Below, piece by piece: positions 1 through 5,566 of a DNA stretch of 5,566 bases. The stretch's first letter is position 1. Each line of letters opens with the position of its first letter. Made by a program: the position numbers and the translations under genes. The stretch is from assembly GCA_937897535.1 (NCBI GenBank), contig CALCQB010000256.1, forward strand, positions 1 through 5,566, read 5' to 3'. The notes below the pieces were generated by a model. That model worked only from the letters and a program-made list of their open reading frames with translations, had not been told where the DNA came from and searched no databases. This DNA is from an uncultured Novosphingobium sp. GTDB lineage: Bacteria > Pseudomonadota > Alphaproteobacteria > Sphingomonadales > Sphingomonadaceae.

Positions 1-743
<743 letters not shown>

Positions 744-749
744 CGGGGG

Positions 750-754
750 TCCTT
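750..754 (-). promoter_or_regulatory. Ribosome binding site of ettA
   Basis: On the minus strand AAGGA is followed by six bases and then the ATG at 743. This well-placed Shine-Dalgarno sequence supports the chosen ettA start. Confidence 0.6.
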
Positions 755-862
755 CGGGTAGGCTGAACAGGGGTTTGGCGCGCCTCTACAGGGGCCGTGG
801 CGCGGGGGCAAGCACGACGAGCCGGTCTTGCCAAGGACCGCGGCGGTGGATAGCCAGCGCCG

Positions 863-2197
863 ATGCAAAACACATTCCGCGCCGCCGCGCTTTCCGCCTT
901 GTTGCTGTCCAGTGCTGCCATTGCCCAGTCCCCGGATGCCACCGCCTGGCAAATCACCGCGGACCTCTCGACCGAAGTCGGGGCGCGCCCGGCCGGGTCC
1001 GAGGCCGAGGCCCGGGCGCGGGACTGGGCGGTTGAGCGGCTGACTGCGCTGGGGTTCAAGAACGTGCGGGTCGAGCCGTTCACCGTCACCGGCTTTATCC
1101 GTGGTGCCGAGACCGCGCAGCTGACAGCGCCCTATCCGCAGCAGTTGCACATTACTGCGCTGGGCTATTCGGTGCCGACACCAAAGGGCGGACTGAGGGC
1201 GGAGCTGGTCTATTTCCCCACGCTCGACGCGCTCAAGGCCGCACCGGAGGGTTCGCTCAAGGGCAAGGTCGCCTTCATCGACCACAGCTTTGTCGCGAGC
1301 CAGGACGGGTCCGGTTACGGCCCGTTCGGCAATGTCCGCCGCCAGGGCCCGGCGATCGCCGCGAGCAAGGGCGCCGCCGCCGCGGTGATCCGCTCGGCAG
1401 GAACCGACCTGCACCGCAATCCGCACACCGGGGCGACCAGCTTCGCCGATCCGGCCAAGGCGATCCCGGCCGGGGCGGTCTCGGTACCCGATGCGCTGCT
1501 GATCGCGCGGATCGCCAGAACCGGAAAGCCGATGACGATCCAGCTGGTGCTCGAAGGCCATCCGCAGAAGAATATGCCCTCGGGCAATGTCATCGCGGAA
1601 CTGCCGGGCCGCGATCCGGCGCTGCCGCCGATTCTGCTGGCCTGCCATCTTGACAGCTGGGACCTGGGCACCGGGGTGATCGACGATGCGGCCGGCTGCG
1701 GGATCGTCACCGCCGCCGCGCTGCGCGCGCAGTCCAAGGGCCAACCGTTGCGCACGATCCGGGTGCTGTGGGCGGGGAGCGAGGAGATCGGCGTGTTCGG
1801 CGGCGCGGCCTATGCCCGCGCGCATGAGAAGGAACCGCACGCGCTGGCGATGGAAAGCGATTTCGGGGCCGACCGGGTCTGGCGGGTGAGGTTCAACCTC
1901 TCACTAGCGAACCAGCCGGTACGCGACCGGATCGCCGCCGCGCTCGCTCCGTTCGGGATCGTTCCCGGGGCGGACAAGGCCGGGGGCGGGGCCGATGTCG
2001 GCGCGATCATCGGGGTGCAGAAGCTGGCGGTGATCGACCTTGACCAGGACGGCACCCGCTATTTCGATCTCCACCACACCCCCGACGATACGCTCGACAA
2101 GGTCGATCCGGCCCAGCTCGAACAGAACGTCGCGGTTTGGACTGCAGTGCTGGAAATCGTGGCGAACGAGCCGGGGGCGATCGGCCCGGCGGAGTAA
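863..2197 (+). CDS. Secreted M28 family zinc peptidase (carboxypeptidase Q-like)
   Basis: Predicted exported di-zinc exopeptidase of family M28, which releases amino acids from peptides, probably in the periplasm. The 444-residue product begins with a signal peptide (basic start, hydrophobic stretch at 7-20, likely cleavage after AIA at 19-21). A protease-associated-like insert spans about 110-230. The catalytic domain follows, with every expected M28 residue: HLD at 262-264 (zinc His262, catalytic-site Asp264), VIDDAAG with bridging Asp274, SEEIG with the general base Glu307 and zinc ligand Glu308, ESDFG with Asp333, and LHHTPDDT with the last zinc His405. The order and HHTxxDT ending resemble plasma glutamate carboxypeptidase (CPQ/PGCP) more than Aeromonas-type aminopeptidases; exact specificity cannot be read. 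A TAG stop lies in frame four codons upstream (851-853), so the ATG at 863 is the first ATG available. Its Shine-Dalgarno is poor (GGTGGA about 12 bases upstream). The gene stands alone, divergent from ettA by 119 bp and convergent with cysQ. Confidence 0.92.
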   Translation: MQNTFRAAALSALLLSSAAIAQSPDATAWQITADLSTEVGARPAGSEAEARARDWAVERLTALGFKNVRVEPFTVTGFIRGAETAQLTAPYPQQLHITALGYSVPTPKGGLRAELVYFPTLDALKAAPEGSLKGKVAFIDHSFVASQDGSGYGPFGNVRRQGPAIAASKGAAAAVIRSAGTDLHRNPHTGATSFADPAKAIPAGAVSVPDALLIARIARTGKPMTIQLVLEGHPQKNMPSGNVIAELPGRDPALPPILLACHLDSWDLGTGVIDDAAGCGIVTAAALRAQSKGQPLRTIRVLWAGSEEIGVFGGAAYARAHEKEPHALAMESDFGADRVWRVRFNLSLANQPVRDRIAAALAPFGIVPGADKAGGGADVGAIIGVQKLAVIDLDQDGTRYFDLHHTPDDTLDKVDPAQLEQNVAVWTAVLEIVANEPGAIGPAE

Positions 2198-2235
2198 CGC
2201 AGAATGCGCAAGATCTGACCCAAATTCCGACTATG

Positions 2236-2319
2236 CTGAGCTTGTCGAAGCACTGTCCTTTTCCTTCGTGCCTAACGCGCAACTGCCTGAAGAAAAAAGC
2301 AGTCCTTCGACAGGCTCAG
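2236..2319. repeat. REP-like imperfect inverted repeat (long hairpin) between convergent genes
   Basis: The left arm begins CTGAGCTTGTCGAAG at 2236-2250 and the right arm ends CTTCGACAGGCTCAG at 2305-2319; these pair with one G-T type mismatch. Pairing continues imperfectly inward (CACTGTCCTTTTCCTTC against GAAGAAAAAAGCAGTCC), giving arms of about 31-32 bases around a loop of about 21 bases near 2268-2288. This core is the familiar repetitive extragenic palindrome seen in many sphingomonad and some gammaproteobacterial genomes, usually between genes and often spread by RAYT transposases. No transposase is present here. It lies between the ends of the M28 gene and cysQ, so it could protect mRNA 3' ends or slow transcription from either side. 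There is no clean terminal U-tract, so I do not call it a terminator. Confidence 0.8.
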
Positions 2320-2442
2320 GATAGACGGTGTTTGGGGGAATTGATTCATATTTATCAATCGCCGCTCCAGGCAAGTCGCGGTAGCCAACGCCATCGAGGT
2401 TCGCTGGCATTTGCAGGAACGGCAGGCGCAGCGCCGGATGGT

Positions 2443-3183
2443 TCAGGTCAGCGCGGCGACCTGTGCCAGCACCTCGCCAGCATGTTCCTTCCGGCAGATC
2501 AGCAGGTCGGGCATGTAGGTATCGGCCTGGTTGTAGACCAGCGGCGAGCCATCGATCCGGCTGACGTGCAGGCCATGGCCCAATGCCACCGCCGCCGGGG
2601 CGCAGCTGTCCCATTCGTACTGCCCGCCCGAGTGAAGATAGATGTCAGCCTGGCCGAGAACCACCGCCATCGCTTTGGCCCCGGCGCTGCCCATCGGGAT
2701 CACTTCGGCATCGAGCGCGGCCGCAACCGCCATCGCCTCGGCGGCGGGGCGGGTCCGGCTGACTACCATCCGCAACCGTGCTGGCGCGGGTGGAACCGCT
2801 ATCGGGGCATCGCTGCGCAGGACCTGGCCCTGTTCCGGCAAGGCAACCGCACCGATCACCGGAACGCCATCGATCGCCAGCGCGACATGCACCGCCCAAT
2901 CACTGCGTTCCTCGCTGAACTCGCGGGTCCCGTCGAGCGGATCGACGATCCACACCCGGCTTTTGGCCAGCCGGGCCGGGTTGTCCTTTTCCTCCTCGGA
3001 GAGCAGCCCGTCGTCCGGGCGGGCCAGGCGCAGGGCCTCGCAGATCAAGGCATTGGCGGCCAAATCGCCTTCGACGCCGAGCGGCCGCCCGGTGATCCCT
3101 TCGACCAGCAAGCCCGCGCGGCGCTCCAGCAACAGTTCGCCCGCCGCACCGGCCAGTTCGGCCGCCAACTCGCCATCGGTCAT
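2443..3183 (-). CDS. cysQ: 3'(2'),5'-bisphosphate nucleotidase CysQ
   Basis: Hydrolyses 3'-phosphoadenosine 5'-phosphate (PAP) to AMP and phosphate, clearing the inhibitory by-product of PAPS use. The 246-residue length is normal for the inositol-monophosphatase/FIG superfamily. Motifs: SEEE at 62-65 (metal-binding glutamates), WIVDPLDGTREF at 78-89 (Asp81, Asp84 and Thr86 forming the metal and phosphate site) and WDSCAP at 191-196 (Asp192). The N-terminal substrate/metal region reads GVEGDLAAN around Asp40 rather than the common SPVTxAD; I recall the same form in sphingomonad CysQ proteins, so I do not treat it as damage. The ATG at 3183 overlaps the TGA of cysN/C as ATGA, and the preceding Shine-Dalgarno is weak (GGTG close to the start), which suggests translational coupling. 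The general inositol monophosphatase SuhB is the main alternative, but the sulfate-activation context and SEE/DPLDGT/WDSxAP pattern favour CysQ. Confidence 0.92.
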   Translation of the reverse strand: MTDGELAAELAGAAGELLLERRAGLLVEGITGRPLGVEGDLAANALICEALRLARPDDGLLSEEEKDNPARLAKSRVWIVDPLDGTREFSEERSDWAVHVALAIDGVPVIGAVALPEQGQVLRSDAPIAVPPAPARLRMVVSRTRPAAEAMAVAAALDAEVIPMGSAGAKAMAVVLGQADIYLHSGGQYEWDSCAPAAVALGHGLHVSRIDGSPLVYNQADTYMPDLLICRKEHAGEVLAQVAALT

Positions 3184-4865
3184 ATCACCGGCATCCAGGT
3201 CTCGATCCGGCCCCCGAGCACGAAATCGACGATCCGCTCGGCAGCCTGTTCAGGATTTTCCGTAGTGGTGTCGATCCGCAGTTCGGGGCTTGGCGGCGCT
3301 TCATAGGGGCTATCGATCCCGGTGAAGTTCTTGAGCTGGCCGGCCCGCGCCTTCTTGTAGAGTCCCTTGATGTCGCGGCGCTCGGCTTCGGCCAGCGGGG
3401 TATCGACGAAGATCTCGACGAATTCGCCCTTGGGCAGCATCGCGCGGACCATGTCGCGTTCGGCGGCAAACGGGCTGATGAACGCGGTCAACACGATCAG
3501 CCCGGCGTCGGTCATCAGCTTGGTCACTTCGCCGACCCGGCGGATGTTTTCGATCCGGTCGGCCTCGGTAAAGCCCAGGTCCTTGTTGAGCCCGTGGCGG
3601 ACGTTGTCGCCATCGAGCAGGAAGGTATGGTGGCCAAGTGCGTGGAGCTTTTTCTCGACCAGGTTGGCGATGGTGCTCTTGCCCGAGCCCGACAGGCCGG
3701 TGAACCACAGCACTGCCGGCCGCTGATGCTTCAGCGCGGCGTGCGCGTCGCGGCTGACGTCGAGCGCCTGCCAATGGACATTCTGGGCCCTGCGCAGGCT
3801 GAAGTGCAGCATTCCGGCGGCGACCGTGGCGTTGGTCAGCTTGTCGATCAGGATGAAGCCACCCAGCGCGCGGTTTTCGGCATAGGGCTCGAAAACGATC
3901 GGCTTGTCGGTGGTCAGTTCGGCCACTCCGATCGCATTGAGTTCCAGCGTCTTGGCCGCGATGTGTTCCATCGTGTTGACGTTGACGGTGTATTTGGGCT
4001 GCTGGACCGCAACCGAAACGGTCTGCGCGCCAAGCTTGAGCCAATAGGCGCGGCCGACCCGCATCGGATCGTCGGCCATCCACACCAGCGTTGCTTCGAA
4101 CTGGTCGGCGACCTGCGGCGGCGCATCGGCTGCGGCGATCACGTTGCCGCGCGAGCAGTCGATCTCGTCGGCGAGCGTCAGCGTGACCGACTGGCCCGCG
4201 ACGGCCTCTTCCAGATCGCCATCCAGGGTCACGATCCGTTCAACCGTGCTGGTCTTGCCCGAAGGGAGCACCCGCACCTCGTCGCCCGGTTTGACCGAGC
4301 CCGCCGCAATCAGCCCCGCAAAGCCCCGGAAGTCGAGATTGGGGCGGTTGACCCACTGGACCGGCAAGCGCAGCGGCTGGTCGGCATCGCGCGAGGACAA
4401 GACCTCGACCGTCTCGAGCTGCTCGATCAAGGTCGGGCCCTGATACCACGGCGTCTTGGCCGAGAGCGCGGTGATGTTGTCGCCCTTGAAGCCCGAGATC
4501 GGCAGCGCGGTGAAGCTTTCGATGCCGATGCTGCGCGCGAATTCGGCATAGTCGGCCACGATCCGGTCGAAGGTCGCCTGATCGTAATCGACCAGGTCCA
4601 TCTTGTTGACCGCCAGCACCAGGTTGCGGATCCCGATCAGGTGGCACAGGTACGAATGCCGCCGGGTCTGGACCAGCACGCCCTTGCGCGCGTCGATCAG
4701 GATCACCGCCAGATCGGCGGTGCTGGCTCCGGTCACCATGTTGCGGGTGTACTGTTCGTGGCCCGGGCAATCGGCGACGATGAACTTGCGCTTTTCGGTG
4801 TTGAAGAAGCGATAAGCCACGTCAATCGTTATGCCCTGTTCACGCTCGGCGGCAAGGCCATCGAC
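3180..4865 (-). CDS. cysNC: Bifunctional sulfate adenylyltransferase subunit 1 / adenylylsulfate kinase (CysN/C), 5'-truncated
   Basis: CysN is the GTPase that drives APS synthesis by CysD; the fused CysC domain phosphorylates APS to PAPS. Counting the V codon (GTG) at 4818-4820 as residue 1, the fragment shows G3 DCPGHEQ (17-23), G4 NKMD (72-75), a G5-like SGFKG (109-113), translation-factor beta-barrel domains to about 345, and an APS kinase domain from about 367 with P-loop GLSGSGKST (375-383), DGDNVRHGL (403-411) and FISPFAAERD (448-457). The reading frame continues upstream with recognisable CysN sequence (VDGLAAEREQGITID), including the switch threonine, back to about 4865, and then departs from CysN. 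The first ~80 residues, with the G1 P-loop (GSVDDGKST in relatives), are missing, and no ATG, GTG or TTG lies in frame upstream before a stop near 5175. GTG 4820 lies inside a conserved strand and is not a credible native start. CysN activity should be lost from this copy; the kinase domain is intact. cysD, normally upstream, is absent. The TGA overlaps the cysQ start. Confidence 0.9.
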   Translation of the reverse strand, partial: VDGLAAEREQGITIDVAYRFFNTEKRKFIVADCPGHEQYTRNMVTGASTADLAVILIDARKGVLVQTRRHSYLCHLIGIRNLVLAVNKMDLVDYDQATFDRIVADYAEFARSIGIESFTALPISGFKGDNITALSAKTPWYQGPTLIEQLETVEVLSSRDADQPLRLPVQWVNRPNLDFRGFAGLIAAGSVKPGDEVRVLPSGKTSTVERIVTLDGDLEEAVAGQSVTLTLADEIDCSRGNVIAAADAPPQVADQFEATLVWMADDPMRVGRAYWLKLGAQTVSVAVQQPKYTVNVNTMEHIAAKTLELNAIGVAELTTDKPIVFEPYAENRALGGFILIDKLTNATVAAGMLHFSLRRAQNVHWQALDVSRDAHAALKHQRPAVLWFTGLSGSGKSTIANLVEKKLHALGHHTFLLDGDNVRHGLNKDLGFTEADRIENIRRVGEVTKLMTDAGLIVLTAFISPFAAERDMVRAMLPKGEFVEIFVDTPLAEAERRDIKGLYKKARAGQLKNFTGIDSPYEAPPSPELRIDTTTENPEQAAERIVDFVLGGRIETWMPVI

Positions 4866-4868
4866 CTC
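4862..4868. other. Junction where cysN homology ends and unrelated plus-strand coding begins
   Basis: Reading the minus strand, CysN-like sequence runs to the Val codon at 4863-4865. The next residues upstream are E-A-D-L-V-L, where relatives have a run like DFALL. Reading the plus strand from about 4866, codons are those of a different protein up to 5381. No target-site duplication, terminal inverted repeat or integrase-type site is visible at the boundary. The position is accurate only to a few bases, because it rests on where remembered CysN conservation stops. Confidence 0.7.
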
Positions 4869-5381
4869 AGCGTCGAGTACCAGCTCGGCGGCGGGCAGAG
4901 CGAGCCGACGCTGGCGCGCCTCGTCACGGCGCTGGAGCAGGCCCAGGGCGGCATGATGAAGAGCTGGCCGGGCAGCACCGTGCAGGTCGGCTTCGTGCTG
5001 TTCGCGCGGGGAGAAGGCGCTTGGCGCAATTGGCCCGGCTGGCTGGAGTGGTACGACCGCAACCTGGTGGTGAGCGGCCTGAACCTGCTGGCACTGCGCT
5101 CGCCCTTTGCTGACCAGCCCTTGATGGTGCAGTTGGGTGAGGAGGTGCTGCTGCAGATCACCGAGCTCGGACAGTCACCGGGCAACTTCAAGTACGGCAT
5201 GGGCGTCGACTCGAACGGCAACATGTGGGTCGGCAGCTTCTCGGGGCCGCATCACATGTACTTCTATGACGCGCAGGCGGCCAAGTGGGAGTGGGACGAC
5301 GGCATCAACGAGGAGTACCCGGAGCTGGTGGCCCTCGTGATGGAGGCCTGGCCCAACCCGGACGAATTTTCCATCCACTGA
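4866..5381 (+). CDS. C-terminal part of an unrecognised tryptophan-rich protein
   Basis: I do not recognise this protein. From about 4866 the plus strand reads 171 residues to a TGA at 5379-5381. The codon use is strongly protein-like: nearly all G/C third positions, Gln always CAG, Glu GAG 12 times against GAA twice. Composition is ordered and globular: nine tryptophans, a helix-like start (TLARLVTALEQAQGG), an aromatic cluster (AWRNWPGWLEWYDR), a hydrophobic middle, a Gly/Asn-rich turn (GVDSNGNMWVGSFSG) and an acidic C-terminus ending PDEFSIH. No signal peptide or clear membrane helix is seen. The frame stays open far upstream, but that part is antisense to cysN/C and is not believable, so the real N-terminus is probably lost at the junction. 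The only in-frame ATGs near the beginning are the pair at 4953 and 4956, without a good Shine-Dalgarno. VDSNGNMWVG superficially resembles beta-propeller repeats, but one copy proves nothing. Confidence 0.55.
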   Translation, partial: LSVEYQLGGGQSEPTLARLVTALEQAQGGMMKSWPGSTVQVGFVLFARGEGAWRNWPGWLEWYDRNLVVSGLNLLALRSPFADQPLMVQLGEEVLLQITELGQSPGNFKYGMGVDSNGNMWVGSFSGPHHMYFYDAQAAKWEWDDGINEEYPELVALVMEAWPNPDEFSIH

Positions 5382-5384
5382 AAC

Positions 5385-5412
5385 GGGGGCGGCGACATTG
5401 ATCGCCGCCCCC
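5385..5412 (+). terminator. Perfect GC-rich hairpin after the plus-strand gene, possible terminator
   Basis: GGGGGCGGCGA (5385-5395) and TCGCCGCCCCC (5402-5412) form an uninterrupted 11-bp stem around the loop CATTGA. It begins three bases after the TGA at 5379-5381, where an intrinsic terminator is expected. Only two T residues follow (TTCCGGGG), so the U-tract is poor and it may act mainly as an mRNA 3' end stabiliser. The placement supports the view that the upstream plus-strand frame is a real gene end. Confidence 0.6.
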
Positions 5413-5566
5413 TTCCGGGGTAGTCTCCACCGCACAATTAAGCCCATCGAGGAGGAGAACCAGACCACGTCCAAGAGGTCAACGAACAATTCAATTAATC
5501 AGAAAATCAACAAGTAAATCAGGCTGGTGCTTGAAGAGACTTGGAACTAGCAGATCGGGTGGCCAG
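5413..5566. other. AT-rich tail without a recognisable gene
   Basis: Base composition falls sharply here, especially at 5480-5525, which is rich in A and AATCA-type words (AATCAG occurs twice about 20 bases apart). A GGAGGAG sequence at about 5450-5456 looks like a strong Shine-Dalgarno, but no ATG, GTG or TTG follows at a useful distance, and two of the three plus-strand frames stop quickly. One plus-strand frame stays open to the window edge with an Arg/Ser-rich translation that does not look like a protein. I see no RNA gene, attachment site or repeat array that I can support. Confidence 0.4.

Noticed and set aside
783..811. Possible minus-strand promoter for ettA (TTGCCC, 17-base spacer, TAGAGG)
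   Set aside because: Only the -35 is reasonable; the -10 matches three of six positions, so it is not distinguishable from chance in GC-rich sequence.
2425..2435. Small palindrome GGCGCAGCGCC just downstream of cysQ as a terminator
   Set aside because: The loop would be a single base and no U-tract follows on the minus strand.
2137..3306. Plus-strand open frame of 389 codons crossing the REP and cysQ
   Set aside because: Crosses an intergenic palindrome and is antisense to cysQ; no domain is visible.
3594..4862. Long plus-strand open frame running through the cysN/C region into the 4866-5381 segment
   Set aside because: This portion is exactly antisense to well-conserved cysN/C codons and translates to Arg/Asp/Gln-rich low-quality sequence. 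It stays open because the third positions are GC-rich. Only the part after the junction looks like protein.
5421..5566. Integron attC or phage attachment site in the AT-rich tail
   Set aside because: I could not find paired core sites, a GTTRRRY-type end or an integrase gene; low GC alone is not evidence.

Overview
The first ~4.86 kb read as a normal stretch of an alphaproteobacterial chromosome, most likely a sphingomonad (Sphingomonas, Novosphingobium or Erythrobacter type). The reasons are high GC, the character of the EttA, CysN/C and CysQ proteins, and an intergenic palindrome of the 'CTTCGACAAGCTCAG' type that is common in those genomes. The genus is inferred from memory of these families, not from a search.

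Layout. At 1-743 (minus) lies the N-terminal 247 residues of the ABC-F translation factor EttA, cut by the left edge. Divergently from it, 863-2197 (plus) encodes a secreted M28 zinc peptidase with all expected metal ligands. The 245-bp gap 2198-2442 carries a long imperfect REP-like inverted repeat. From 4865 down to 2443 (minus) is the end of a sulfate-activation operon: a bifunctional cysN/cysC gene (ATP sulfurylase GTPase subunit fused to APS kinase), followed with a 4-base ATGA overlap by cysQ (PAP phosphatase). Together these make PAPS and recycle PAP. The expected upstream partner cysD is absent.

The most notable point is a break at about 4862-4868. CysN can be followed residue by residue up to the ...VDGLAAEREQGITIDV... 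segment, then similarity stops abruptly. The missing part includes the G1 P-loop, and no start codon lies upstream in frame. From there to 5381 the best coding signal switches to the plus strand: the 3' end of an unrecognised, tryptophan-rich protein with different codon preference. It is followed by a perfect 11-bp hairpin and then an AT-rich tail of about 140 bp without a recognisable gene. This is either a real rearrangement that destroyed cysN or a chimeric assembly or library junction. The sequence alone cannot decide, but a chimera is the simpler explanation. I found no CRISPR array, tRNA, rRNA, transposase or recognisable new defence system.
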